Positions 53,196 to 62,385 of a stretch of 64,000 bases of DNA are shown one piece after another (positions within the stretch are counted from its first letter, which is position 1; every line of letters starts with the position of its first letter). A program made the position numbers and the translations under genes. The DNA is from an uncultured Paracoccaceae bacterium. Lineage in GTDB: Bacteria; Pseudomonadota; Alphaproteobacteria; Rhodobacterales; Rhodobacteraceae. The stretch lies in contig CANMIX010000002.1 of assembly GCA_947497985.1 (NCBI GenBank), positions 310,001-374,000 of the forward strand. Reading direction: 5' to 3'. Below the pieces are notes generated by a model. The model was not told the DNA's origin. It made no database searches and worked only from the letters and a program-made list of their open reading frames with translations.

Positions 53196-53306
53196 GTGGC
53201 ATCTCTTTTTGGAATTGGTAAAATTTTCGTACCAATTCATTTCGATGCATGCAATGCGGGACTGTCAATTTCTGCCTGCGCCACGTGCGAGCGCATAAAA
53301 ACAAAA

Positions 53307-53328
53307 CAGCCCACCAAAAGGCGGGCTG
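53307..53328 (-). terminator. Terminator after the cold-shock gene
   Basis: CAGCCCACC pairs with GGCGGGCTG (one mismatch) around AAAA; the minus-strand transcript continues TTTTGTTTTT. Confidence 0.85.
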
Positions 53329-53354
53329 CTTCTCAATCTGGATCCGAGAAAGGC

Positions 53355-53561
53355 TTAGGCCAGTTCGATCTGATCCGCGCTTTCGCGACCGTCACGGCCG
53401 GCGCGCAGTTCGTAGGTTACTTTCTGGTTGTCAGCCAGACCGGTCAGGCCTGCGCGCTCAACTGCAGAAATGTGAACGAAGATGTCTTTGCCGCCATCGT
53501 CAGGTGCGATGAAGCCAAAGCCTTTGGTGGTGTTGAACCATTTTACGGTGCCTGAAGGCAT
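53355..53561 (-). CDS. Cold-shock domain protein (CspA family)
   Basis: A 68-residue single cold-shock domain: SGTVKWFNTTKGFGFIAPDD with RNP1 KGFGFI, and RNP2 DIFVHIS. The start is the ATG at 53561 with GGAGAG upstream. It is a nucleic-acid chaperone. The transcript appears to have a long leader, as in other csp genes. Confidence 0.95.
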   Translation of the reverse strand: MPSGTVKWFNTTKGFGFIAPDDGGKDIFVHISAVERAGLTGLADNQKVTYELRAGRDGRESADQIELA

Positions 53562-53979
53562 CGGGTCTCTCCAATTTAATTGTTGCTGTCCGCTTGGGTG
53601 CGACAGCCCGGCATTCAAGTCTTGATCGAAAGACTGAACGCCGCCCAGCGGGGACAACAGCAGGTCGATAAAGAAGCAGTAGCATCTATAGATATGGCAG
53701 CGGATAGGGCTTCGGGCAAGAGTTTGTGGAGGGGAGTTTTCTGAATTCTTGGCCCCTTAGGTGATATTTCGTAAAGGTTTTACGGTTTGCGGCATAGGAT
53801 TGCCGATAATTAAAACCTTCGGTCTCTATTCGATAGACCTGCAAGATATCCACAGGATAATGTTGTCTGCGCGGCACCGGCAGCTCTGATTTCACTCGGG
53901 CCGTTGCGTCGATCTGGGGCTGTTGCACGTGCCGTTTGTGTCAAAATCTCGCGCAGCATATCCCGGACTATCTGCCCGT
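53562..53979. other. Long leader/intergenic region upstream of the cold-shock gene
   Basis: 418 bases without a supported gene, AT-rich around 53680-53830. It must contain the csp promoter and its leader, which in this family often carries temperature-responsive structure. No specific hairpin could be proven by eye. The sixA stop borders it on the other side. Confidence 0.45.
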
Positions 53980-54477
53980 CTATTCGCCCAGCAGTTCCCG
54001 TGGAACAACAAAATCCACCGTGCGGCCGCTGTTCCAACTTAGGCTGGACCAGTTATCGATGGGAAATTCGGCGATCAGTGTGGCGCCAGTGGGATAGTCC
54101 TCGAACCGGGAATGGGCCGGAGCGTGGTGTAGAATGGCGTGGGCAAAGGCCGCAATGCCGGGGTTATGGCCGAGCAACATCAACCGTTTGCTCTCTGCCT
54201 CGCGCAAGACCTGAAACATCACCTCAGAGCTGGCGTGATAAAGGCGTTCGATAAAACTGGCAGATGCCCCCAATTCCATCAGCTCATAGGTTTCGCGGGT
54301 CCGTTGCGAGGAAGAGGACAGCACATGTTCAGGCACAAAATCGCTGTCTCTAAGCCAAGCCCCAAGCGCGATTGACGACCGCACCCCGCGTGTATTCAGC
54401 GGCCGCGCGTGGTCGCTGGGGGCGTCCGTTTCCCAAGAAGATTTGGCGTGACGGGTCAGGATCAGAGTGCAAGTCAT
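53980..54477 (-). CDS. sixA: SixA-type phosphohistidine phosphatase
   Basis: A 165-residue histidine phosphatase. The catalytic RHA motif is in LILTRHAKSSWETDAPSDHA, with LSSSSQRTRETYEL and LLGHNPGIAAFAH (second histidine). SixA-like enzymes remove phosphate from histidine in phosphotransfer proteins. The ATG at 54477 overlaps the stop of the upstream ferredoxin-like gene (ATGA). Confidence 0.92.
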   Translation of the reverse strand: MTCTLILTRHAKSSWETDAPSDHARPLNTRGVRSSIALGAWLRDSDFVPEHVLSSSSQRTRETYELMELGASASFIERLYHASSEVMFQVLREAESKRLMLLGHNPGIAAFAHAILHHAPAHSRFEDYPTGATLIAEFPIDNWSSLSWNSGRTVDFVVPRELLGE

Positions 54478-55133
54478 AATGCGTGAAAGTACCTCATATG
54501 ATGTGCCGATTGAGAAGGGTCCCGTTGCGCACCCTGCGATACAGGACAGGCGCGCCGAGCCAGACAACCTTGGTCCAGGCAGATACGTCCTTCGTTTGTT
54601 TCCAGATGCTTATGGCAGGCTGCCACTTGATAGGGGGCGTCGTCAACCATTGCCTGCACCGGGCAGGTTTTAATGCATGCAAAAGTGGTGCAGCTAAGGC
54701 AAGGCGAGCAATCCAGAGGCGGCCGGGGAATGTCAATTTCATCAGCAAAGTGAAGCGCTCCGCGATAGGATATCATCAGACCAACTTTATCATGCACCAA
54801 AAACTGCGACGGAGATGTGAAAGCGCGACCCGATGCCAGTGCCCAATCGACAAAAGGCGTGTGAGGGGGGCCGCCAAAGGGATAATACGCGGTAGCGTGA
54901 AAGCCGCTGGCCAGCGCATCCACCACACGACGCGACCATCGATCAACGGGATCGGCGGCGCCGTCATGCCATTCGTCGCTTTGTGTGACGTGCGCCCAGA
55001 ACTCTGCGTCCGTACCGAACAGAACCAACGTGCCACCGGTCACAGGCCCGCGTTGAGGATGGAGGGCCCCGTAAACAGACAGGCCGACAGCCTGGGCTGC
55101 GGCGTCAATCTGGCTGTAGAGCTTGCGCGTCAT
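54474..55133 (-). CDS. Ferredoxin-like protein with 4Fe-4S motifs
   Basis: A 219-residue protein. The C-terminal third holds CSPCLSCTTFACIKTCPVQA and a later CLARRACPVSQG, enough cysteines for one or two [4Fe-4S] clusters, in an arrangement reminiscent of the ferredoxin part of epoxyqueuosine-reductase-like proteins. The N-terminal part (WSRRVVDALASGFHATAYYP) is unassigned. It is translationally coupled to sixA. The function is unknown, possibly an electron carrier or small reductase. Confidence 0.82.
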   Translation of the reverse strand: MTRKLYSQIDAAAQAVGLSVYGALHPQRGPVTGGTLVLFGTDAEFWAHVTQSDEWHDGAADPVDRWSRRVVDALASGFHATAYYPFGGPPHTPFVDWALASGRAFTSPSQFLVHDKVGLMISYRGALHFADEIDIPRPPLDCSPCLSCTTFACIKTCPVQAMVDDAPYQVAACHKHLETNEGRICLDQGCLARRACPVSQGAQRDPSQSAHHMRYFHAL

Positions 55134-55221
55134 AATGTGTCCTGTCGATGGGATTTCGACAGGATAGCAGGCTCGGCACCGAGGCCAAAACCAAATCGGA
55201 GTGTGATACCTATCCGTGCGG

Positions 55222-56082
55222 TTAGGCGCGGATCATGGACCCTGCGCCGTGGTCGGTGAACAGTTCCAGCAGGACAGAATTCTTCACCCGCCCATCTACG
55301 ATGGTGCAGGCCCGTACGCCGCCACGCACGGCTTGCAGCGCTGTTTCCGTCTTTGGGATCATACCGCCGGCGATTACGCCGTCTGTGGTCATGGCTTCGA
55401 CATCTGCGGCTTTCAGCTCAGTCATGACATCGCCCGCAGCGTTCTTGACGCCCGCCACATCGGTTAACAACAACAGGCGGTCCGCTTTGAGGCATTGCGC
55501 GATAGCACCAGCCGCCGTGTCACCATTGATGTTGAGCGTCTGCCCATCGCGGCCCACACCAATGGGCGCGATTACCGGCACCATGTCCTTGTCGAACAGG
55601 TTTTTGAGAACAGTGGGATCCATTTCTGCGGGCTGACCCACCAGACCCAGTTCCGGTTTAGCGACGTCGCAGGTGATCAGATTGGCGTCCTTGCCCGACA
55701 GACCAACCGCGCGCCCGCCCTGACGGTTAAGCGCATGTACGATACGTTTGTTCACAACGCCTGAAAGCACCATTTCGACCACTTCCATGGTCGCAGTGTC
55801 GGTGACCCGTTTGCCGTTTACAAATGTGCTTTCGATTTTCAGCTTTTCAAGCATGGCGTTGATCATCGGACCGCCGCCATGAACGATGACCGGGTTCACG
55901 CCAACTTGGCGCAACAGGACGATATCTCGGGCAAAGCTGTCCATCGCTTCGTCGCTGCCCATGGCGTGACCGCCCAGTTTGACAACAACAATAGCATCGT
56001 CATAGCGCTGCAAATACGGCAGTGCGCTTGACAGTGTTTCAGCGGTGGCAATCCAATCCCGGTTCATATCCTGTTTCTTCAT
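55222..56082 (-). CDS. argB: Acetylglutamate kinase
   Basis: A 286-residue amino-acid kinase for the second step of arginine synthesis. Motifs are [48 protein letters not shown] and [11 protein letters not shown]. Length fits. The ATG at 56082 has AAAGGGATGA upstream. It reads leftward; an SDR gene diverges upstream. Confidence 0.96.
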   Translation of the reverse strand: MKKQDMNRDWIATAETLSSALPYLQRYDDAIVVVKLGGHAMGSDEAMDSFARDIVLLRQVGVNPVIVHGGGPMINAMLEKLKIESTFVNGKRVTDTATMEVVEMVLSGVVNKRIVHALNRQGGRAVGLSGKDANLITCDVAKPELGLVGQPAEMDPTVLKNLFDKDMVPVIAPIGVGRDGQTLNINGDTAAGAIAQCLKADRLLLLTDVAGVKNAAGDVMTELKAADVEAMTTDGVIAGGMIPKTETALQAVRGGVRACTIVDGRVKNSVLLELFTDHGAGSMIRA

Positions 56083-56212
56083 CGCTCTATCATCCCTTTG
56101 ACCGGTGGGTTTAGGGGCAATTCATCGCGCTGCCAAGGGCTGGGCGCGTTATTCCGTTGCAGTGCCTTGGGCAATTGATAGATTTCCGCATATTCCAGAC
56201 AGGAGAGACGAC

Positions 56213-56941
56213 ATGCGGCAAAAGACTCTACTGCTGACAGGGGCCAGCCGGGGAATCGGTCATGCCACTGTGCTCCGGTTCCACAACGAAGGCTGGCGGG
56301 TGATCACCTGTTCGCGCCAACCCCATCCGGCGGAATGCCCCTGGGGCGGCGGCGCAGAGGATCACGTGCAATTGGATCTGGGCGATCCCGCGGATACGAT
56401 CAACGCGGTGGGCCTTATCCAGGAACGCATCGACGGCAAATTGGATGCTTTGGTGAACAATGCAGGCATTTCCCCCAAGGCCGAAGACGGCGGGCGGCTC
56501 AACACGCTGAATACCGACCTCGCGGATTGGGGACGCGTGTTCCACGTGAACTTCTTTGCCCCGGTTGTTCTGGCACGCGGGCTCAAGGATGAGCTGGCCG
56601 CCGCCAAAGGGAGCGTGGTCAATGTTACATCGATCGCGGGCAGCCGGGTACACCCGTTTGCAGGCGCGGCCTATGCCACGTCCAAGGCGGCTCTGGCGGC
56701 GCTCACACGTGAGATGGCGCATGACTTTGGTCCGTTGGGCGTGCGGGTAAACGCGATCGCTCCGGGAGAGGTCGAAACCGCAATCCTAAGCCCCGGCACG
56801 GACAAGATTGTCGAGAAACTGCCCATGCAACGTTTGGGGCAACCTTCGGAAGTTGCGGATGCGATCTATTACCTGTGTTCGGATCAAAGCTCGTATATTT
56901 CCGGCGCCGAGATCGAGGTGAATGGCGCACAGCACGTTTGA
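56213..56941 (+). CDS. Short-chain dehydrogenase/reductase
   Basis: A 242-residue SDR. The NAD(P) motif is LLTGASRGIGHATVLRF, the NNAG motif is in ALVNNAGISPKA, and the catalytic serine/tyrosine/lysine lie in VVNVTSIAGS and AAYATSKAALAAL (Y-x-x-x-K). The start is the ATG at 56213 with CAGGAGAG upstream. The arginine after the first strand hints at NADPH use. The substrate is unknown. Confidence 0.92.
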   Translation: MRQKTLLLTGASRGIGHATVLRFHNEGWRVITCSRQPHPAECPWGGGAEDHVQLDLGDPADTINAVGLIQERIDGKLDALVNNAGISPKAEDGGRLNTLNTDLADWGRVFHVNFFAPVVLARGLKDELAAAKGSVVNVTSIAGSRVHPFAGAAYATSKAALAALTREMAHDFGPLGVRVNAIAPGEVETAILSPGTDKIVEKLPMQRLGQPSEVADAIYYLCSDQSSYISGAEIEVNGAQHV

Positions 56942-56965
56942 CGCGATCGCTCGTTCAGAAAAGAA

Positions 56966-56994
56966 GGCCCGCAAGCCGGAGGAGGCTGCGGGCC
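56966..56994 (-). terminator. Terminator downstream of the PepSY gene
   Basis: GGCCCGC-(AA)-GCC pairs with GGC-T-GCGGGCC. The minus-strand transcript runs into TTCTTTTCTG. It lies 160 bases past the PepSY stop and also between convergent genes. Confidence 0.65.
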
Positions 56995-57155
56995 AGTTAC
57001 AGCGCATCAAACAGGGAACATGCGTTGCGGATCGGAGGTTCGTCCGCGAGGGTCTGGTGGGAAGGACGCATGCTGTCGCTGATGCACCGTCCCAGCCCCG
57101 CGATGCGATCTCAATAGGGGTTGGGAGCTCGCGTTGTTGCGCTAAGGAAGGCGCG

Positions 57156-58583
57156 TTAGTTGAGCGCGCGTTTCAGAACCGGCAGATTGCTCAACAAGAT
57201 CACATCCAAGGCTAGGACCGCTAGCAACGTCAGCCCAACCAGAGGGAAGGCCAAGGCACAGAATAGCCCAACTAACAGCGCGCCTTTCCAGAACGGCATA
57301 TCCGCAGGCACAGGCGGGGCGGCCAGACGCGAGGTGCCGACCGGCCGACGTTTGATCCACATGACCACACCAGAGACACAGATAAAGATCACTGACAGGC
57401 AGAAGACCATATTCACAGCGAAATTCCAGGTGCCCATCAACCCCATATGCAACGGGATGCCGACGGCCATGGATTTTCCAGCCCAAGAATAGTCATCAAA
57501 GCTCACGTCTGCCAGGATCTTGCCAGTGTATTGATCCACGTGAATCGTTCGGTCGATGAACGGGTCGTTGCTATCAGAGGACATGCTGTCCCGGTTGATC
57601 GTCCAGACACCTGTTGCGCTGCCAGGGTAGGCAAGGCGAAAGCGCCCCTCCATTCCTAAATCACGCCCCAGCGCAATCAGCGCGGCAGGGGTCACAGGCT
57701 GGCCCTCGGCGGTGCCGGTGATGCCGACATCCGACCCCGAAGCAGGCATTGGGGTCTGCTCCAACGCCCAAGGAACATCATTGGTGGCCCCGTGGTTCAT
57801 ATGGTCTGCATGAGTGCTATCGGACAGGGGCACCGCATCCCATTTCTGGGCAGGAAATGTCGACCAGGCCTGCACAAATTTACCGCCCCAAATCCCGGCC
57901 CAAGACATGCCGGAAATCAGGAAAACAACCAACAAGGCCGAGATCCAAAAGCCTATAACCCCGTGCAGGTTTTTCCAAAGCGCCCGACGCCGCGCGGAGA
58001 AATTGGGGATCAAAGCCGCGCGCCAGTTGCCGCGCGGCCACCAGATATAAAGCCCGGTCAGCACCAGCAAGAGCCCAAGACCGGCAGCAATTTCGATCAT
58101 CCGGTCACCGGTATCGCCGATCAGCAAGGATGAATGCACGTTGTCAGCCCAGTCGTACCAGCCCTGGCGTCGATCCCATACTTTGATCACGTCACCGGTG
58201 TATTGGTTTAGAGCCACCAGACGTTGCCCGCCTTCGACTTTGACCCGAAAAACAGCAGCCAACGTTTCTGACTTTGGGCCGATCCATTCGGCAATCTCGC
58301 CCGGTTGTGCCGCCAAAACAGCCTCTGCCTGTGTGGCGTAGGGTAGGGCGGTTTCAGTGGTTTGCGTGAGGTGGATCTTTTCCCCATCACGGCCATCGAA
58401 TTGGGTCAAAAGCATCATCATCATGCCGGTCACCGCGAGGATGACCAAAAAGGGCACGACGTAGAGCGCGGCGTAAAAGTGCCAGCGCCAAGCTGCAAAG
58501 TAAAATTTCTGGGACAGTTTGGATTGGTCGTGCGAATTTTCGCCCGCGTTCTGCGGGTGGCGGGGTGCCGATTGGGGTTCCAT
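57156..58583 (-). CDS. PepSY-associated membrane protein
   Basis: A 475-residue protein with about four main membrane helices, starting with FYFAAWRWHFYAALYVVPFL and including LLLVLTGLYIWWPRG, typical of the PepSY_TM family found with siderophore and metal uptake systems. The periplasmic part has PepSY-like stretches (VALNQYTGDVIKVWDRRQGW, IHVDQYTGKILADVSF) and a His-rich insert, THADHMNHGA. The start is the ATG at 58583 with GGAGAGAC upstream. It follows a DUF2946 gene, suggesting a metal- or haem-linked pair. Confidence 0.88.
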   Translation of the reverse strand: MEPQSAPRHPQNAGENSHDQSKLSQKFYFAAWRWHFYAALYVVPFLVILAVTGMMMMLLTQFDGRDGEKIHLTQTTETALPYATQAEAVLAAQPGEIAEWIGPKSETLAAVFRVKVEGGQRLVALNQYTGDVIKVWDRRQGWYDWADNVHSSLLIGDTGDRMIEIAAGLGLLLVLTGLYIWWPRGNWRAALIPNFSARRRALWKNLHGVIGFWISALLVVFLISGMSWAGIWGGKFVQAWSTFPAQKWDAVPLSDSTHADHMNHGATNDVPWALEQTPMPASGSDVGITGTAEGQPVTPAALIALGRDLGMEGRFRLAYPGSATGVWTINRDSMSSDSNDPFIDRTIHVDQYTGKILADVSFDDYSWAGKSMAVGIPLHMGLMGTWNFAVNMVFCLSVIFICVSGVVMWIKRRPVGTSRLAAPPVPADMPFWKGALLVGLFCALAFPLVGLTLLAVLALDVILLSNLPVLKRALN

Positions 58584-58659
58584 GCGGAAGTCTCTCCATA
58601 CCAATTATGGTTCCGGCCTCAAAACAGGCCGGTGAAATCAAAACGAATGTGTTTGGAAA

Positions 58660-59025
58660 TCAGGAGAGTGCGGGTGGTCCGCGGGCATCATAACGCCAGT
58701 GAAAACCGGCGCTTGCATGGGTGAAAACCTCATGCGCCCAAGGGGAGCGTTTGGGGGCGAGGTCCAATGGTATCGTTGGGGTGTCTTCTAGGGCTGCGAC
58801 ATGGGTGAGCGCCGCAAAAGGACAGACCCGATCGCCGTCGTGGCCGTCTGGCTCGTGGCTGGGGGTGTCGTCGCCCAGATCAACCCACTGTTCAATGGCC
58901 CCGTCTGCGGTACAGATGACCATCAACACCTTACCGTCCTCGCCCACCGTTGGCATCCAGCCGGTGGGGATCATCCCGGCCACGGCCAGTGCAATCAAAA
59001 CAAGATATGAGGACAGTTGGTTCAT
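58660..59025 (-). CDS. DUF2946-like small membrane/periplasmic protein
   Basis: 121 residues. An N-terminal hydrophobic helix (about 5-20) is followed by GMIPTGWMPTVGEDGKVLMV, a cysteine in VICTADG, and a VCPFAA segment, ending in YDARGPPALS. This matches the DUF2946 layout, often near copper- or metal-linked genes; function unproven. It starts two bases after the engB stop and precedes the PepSY gene. Confidence 0.8.
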   Translation of the reverse strand: MNQLSSYLVLIALAVAGMIPTGWMPTVGEDGKVLMVICTADGAIEQWVDLGDDTPSHEPDGHDGDRVCPFAALTHVAALEDTPTIPLDLAPKRSPWAHEVFTHASAGFHWRYDARGPPALS

Positions 59026-59027
59026 CT

Positions 59028-59678
59028 TCAGGGGAGATTGCAGATAATTGACCGCAATGTCGAGATGCCATCCCCTTTTTCTGAGGAGGTGAGAACGATT
59101 TCTGGATAGGCAGCAGGATGTTTGGCCAGCGCCCCTTTCACCTGTTCAATGATCGCAGCGCGGTCTTTTTCTTTGACCTTGTCCGCCTTGGTCATCACGC
59201 ATTGGAAGGTCACCGCAGAGCTGTCCAACAGCTTCATGATCTCTTCATCGACTTTCTTCACACCGTGGCGGCTGTCGATCAAAACAAACGCACGACGCAG
59301 GTTCTGACGGCCAGACAGATATCTCTTGAGCAGTTTCTGCCATTTCTCCACCACATCCAGCGGTGCATTGGCATAGCCATAGCCTGGCAAGTCGACCAGA
59401 TAATGTTCGGGTCCTTGCATGAAAAAGTTGATCTCTTGCGTACGGCCCGGCGTGTTGGACGCACGCGCCAACCCTTTGGTACCGGTCAACGCATTGATCA
59501 GCGAGGACTTCCCAACGTTTGAGCGCCCGGCAAAGCAAACCTCGGTCCGATCCGCCTCTGGCAGGCCGTTCATGGCGACGACGCCCTTCAGGAATTCAGA
59601 TTCGCGCGCAAACAGTTTGCGGCCCTTCTCGGCTGAGATATCGTCCGGCGCTTCCGCCAGGGTAAATTGCATCTGCAT
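59028..59678 (-). CDS. engB: Ribosome biogenesis GTP-binding protein EngB (YsxC/YihA)
   Basis: A 216-residue GTPase needed for 50S assembly. G motifs are FAGRSNVGKSSLINALTG, the switch threonine in ASNTPGRTQEINFF, VDLPGYGYA and MTKADKVKEKD. The ATG at 59678 shares a base with the MOSC stop (TGATG), so they are co-translated. Confidence 0.96.
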   Translation of the reverse strand: MQMQFTLAEAPDDISAEKGRKLFARESEFLKGVVAMNGLPEADRTEVCFAGRSNVGKSSLINALTGTKGLARASNTPGRTQEINFFMQGPEHYLVDLPGYGYANAPLDVVEKWQKLLKRYLSGRQNLRRAFVLIDSRHGVKKVDEEIMKLLDSSAVTFQCVMTKADKVKEKDRAAIIEQVKGALAKHPAAYPEIVLTSSEKGDGISTLRSIICNLP

Positions 59679-60424
59679 CACAGGACCTTCACAGTGTCAT
59701 CCAAGCGGATCTCGCCCGGGCGGATTACTTCGGCACCAACAGAGAAATGCTGGTGACCAAAGCTGTCTTTTAGGATTTTCAGCGTCTGAGCGTCGCGTTC
59801 CCCGGTTTCGGGGTTCGCCGTGGTGGCCATGCAGCGTTCCATCCGTTCGCGGACCGCAAAAACGGCGGTGCCAATCTGCACTTCGCGGCCGACCCAATCT
59901 TCTTCGGCCCAGGCGTCACCCAGATCAAACCAGATATTGCTGCGCCAGCGGTGACGCGACAGGGGCGTGCCAATTGCGGCTTCGACAGCGCGGTGTGACG
60001 CGAGGTTGGCCAATGTTACCGACGGGTATGGCGTGTCGGTCATCGCCTGAGACTGCGCGCGCACGATACGGGCCGGCATGGCGCGGGCCTCGGGCATCAA
60101 GGGGCGTACCCACTCGAGAAAGGCTGCTGAATTGCCGTCCGGCAGGAACGTAATCTGGCCTGCCGTAGGGTGCGTCAGCGTAACTTCGCCTGTTTTGTCG
60201 TCATAGCGTGACGCAATGGCCATCAGCTGCGGTGCGCCTGCGGCTCGGGTGAAATTACGGCAGCGCGCCCATTCCGAGCCATCCGCATCGGAGGCCTCAT
60301 GAGCAACTGCCCAAAGACGATCGCCGGGCATTGCATGCCCGGCGGTCAGGGTTACCTGTTCCAACGCCTCACGACCGTGTGCTTTGATCGGGTGACGCCA
60401 GAGTTCTGTAACGGTGTGGCTCAT
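59678..60424 (-). CDS. MOSC-domain protein
   Basis: A 248-residue protein with an N-terminal MOSC beta-barrel part (VTELWRHPIKAHGREALEQV) and the core MOSC domain with the conserved cysteine in RMERCMATTANPETGERD. MOSC proteins handle molybdenum-cofactor-bound sulfur or act in mARC-like reductases. The ATG overlaps the yidC stop (ATGA). The yidC-MOSC-engB order is common in this bacterial group. Confidence 0.93.
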   Translation of the reverse strand: MSHTVTELWRHPIKAHGREALEQVTLTAGHAMPGDRLWAVAHEASDADGSEWARCRNFTRAAGAPQLMAIASRYDDKTGEVTLTHPTAGQITFLPDGNSAAFLEWVRPLMPEARAMPARIVRAQSQAMTDTPYPSVTLANLASHRAVEAAIGTPLSRHRWRSNIWFDLGDAWAEEDWVGREVQIGTAVFAVRERMERCMATTANPETGERDAQTLKILKDSFGHQHFSVGAEVIRPGEIRLDDTVKVL

Positions 60425-62241
60425 TCGGCCTCCGATTTTTCCTTACGCTTGAAGCTCTTCTTGATGTTGCCAAACACATCGGGCGTATACCCGTGGCTGC
60501 GCATGATCAGATACTGCTGCGTAAAGGTGATGGTGTTGTTCGCGATCCAGTAAACCACCAGACCAGATGCAAAACCACCCAGCATGAACATGAATACCCA
60601 TGGCATCCAGGCAAAGATCATCTGCTGGGTCGGATCAGCGGGGGCTGGGTTCAGTTTTTGCTGCAGCCACATGGACACACCCAGGAAGATCGGCAGTACA
60701 CCGATAAAGACCAGTGCCATGATGCTGTCCGGTGCAGGCGCATCCCAGGGGAAGGCACCAAACAGGTTGAACAGCGAGGTTGGATCCGGCGCGGACAAAT
60801 CCTGGAAGGGGCCAAAGAAAGGTGCGTGGCGCAGCTCAAGGGTGACAAAAATCACCTTGTAGAGCGAGAAGAAGATCGGGATCTGAATGATCAGTGGCAG
60901 ACAGCCTGCTGCGGGGTTGACCTTTTCCTTCTTGTACAGCGCCATCATCTCTTGCTGCATCTTCTGGCGGTCGTCGCCTGCACGCTCTTTCAGCTTTTCA
61001 AGCTCAGGCTGCAGCTCTTTCATGCGCGCCATAGAGGTGTAGGATTTGTAGGCCAGTGGCAGCACCAGGATCTTGATCAAGACTGTCAGGCCGATAATGG
61101 CGACACCCATGTTGCCAATGATCTGGTTCAACCAGTGCAGAACCGCAAAGATCGGCTTGGTCAGGAAGTAGAACCAGCCCCAGTCGATGCTATCAAGGAA
61201 GCCTGCGATGCCGCCTTTTTCATAGGCTTTGATTGTTGCCCATTCCTTGGCACCGGCAAACAGTTGGCTGGATGTGGAAGACGTCGCGCCGTCCGCGAGG
61301 GTAATGGTCGGCATGACCACATCGGCTTGATAGATATCACGGCTTGGGTCGTATTTGGTGATTGCGCGGAACCCTTGACCGTTTTCTGGGATAAGGGTTG
61401 CCATCCAATAGTGATCGGTGAAGCCGATCCAGCCATTGTCTTCGACCGCAACGGCTTCCGTCGCAGCACCATCGCGGGGATCAACGTCGAAATCCTGGAT
61501 GTTGTCGTATTTGACTTCTGACAGCTCACCGTCCGCTTCACGTATCAGACCTTCGTGCAGGATGAAGAAGTTCTTCAGGTCTTCAGGCAGACTGTGACGG
61601 GCCAGGGTGCCATAGGGCGCCAGGGCAACAGTTGCACCAGAGGTATTCGTGACGGACTGGTCTACCAGGAACATAAAATCCGTATCAACCGAGATGGTGC
61701 GCGCAAATGTCAGGCCCTTGCCGTTGTCCCAGGTCAATGTGACAGGGGTGTCGGGCGTCAGGGTCGCATCTTCCGGTGCAGACCAGATGGTGTTGGCGGT
61801 TGGAACGTCGTCGATGCCCAGACCAGAGCCAGGTGCCCAGCCATAAAGTGCGTAATACGCGCTGGGGCCGCCAACCGGCGTCAACAGTTTGACGATATCG
61901 GATTCGGGATCGTTGGTGACGCGGTAGTCCTTGAGGGCAAGGTCGTCGATACGTCCGCCTTTAAGCGAGATCGAGCCTTTGAGACGCGGGCTGTCGATCG
62001 TCACGCGAGGCGCATCGGCTTGCGTGGCAGTGGTGTTTGCCACTGCTGCTGCCTCAGCGGTTTGTGCCGCAATTGCTGAGGGTGCCGAAACTGGGCCATC
62101 CGCCGGGGGCGTCAACTCAGATTGAGACAACTCCGTCGGCGCAGGCTCGACAGCCGGCTGCGGGAAAAGGAGATACCAACCGAGCAGCACCACGGCGCTG
62201 AGTGCGGTTGCAAGTAAAAGGTTCTTATTCTGATCGTCCAT
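60421..62241 (-). CDS. yidC: Membrane protein insertase YidC
   Basis: A 606-residue insertase. TM1 is NLLLATALSAVVLLGWYLLF (about 6-25), then a large periplasmic domain (to about 350) and the five-helix core with PIFAVLHWLNQIIGN, KEKVNPAAGCLPLIIQIPIF and the C-terminal YWIANNTITFTQQYLIMR. The start is the ATG at 62241 (MDDQNKNLLLA). It inserts inner-membrane proteins with or without SecYEG. Confidence 0.96.
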   Translation of the reverse strand: MDDQNKNLLLATALSAVVLLGWYLLFPQPAVEPAPTELSQSELTPPADGPVSAPSAIAAQTAEAAAVANTTATQADAPRVTIDSPRLKGSISLKGGRIDDLALKDYRVTNDPESDIVKLLTPVGGPSAYYALYGWAPGSGLGIDDVPTANTIWSAPEDATLTPDTPVTLTWDNGKGLTFARTISVDTDFMFLVDQSVTNTSGATVALAPYGTLARHSLPEDLKNFFILHEGLIREADGELSEVKYDNIQDFDVDPRDGAATEAVAVEDNGWIGFTDHYWMATLIPENGQGFRAITKYDPSRDIYQADVVMPTITLADGATSSTSSQLFAGAKEWATIKAYEKGGIAGFLDSIDWGWFYFLTKPIFAVLHWLNQIIGNMGVAIIGLTVLIKILVLPLAYKSYTSMARMKELQPELEKLKERAGDDRQKMQQEMMALYKKEKVNPAAGCLPLIIQIPIFFSLYKVIFVTLELRHAPFFGPFQDLSAPDPTSLFNLFGAFPWDAPAPDSIMALVFIGVLPIFLGVSMWLQQKLNPAPADPTQQMIFAWMPWVFMFMLGGFASGLVVYWIANNTITFTQQYLIMRSHGYTPDVFGNIKKSFKRKEKSEAE

Positions 62242-62385
62242 GTGGGACCGCCACCTCGTGCATGCCAAAGACAGGGTGGTTCAACAGACATGGGTCACAA
62301 AGGTCAAGCAGAATCCGGACCTCTGCGTCCATCCAATGCGCATCCGCGCCGCTTTGGGCGGTGCAAATCGCCAATCTGCGGGGTT

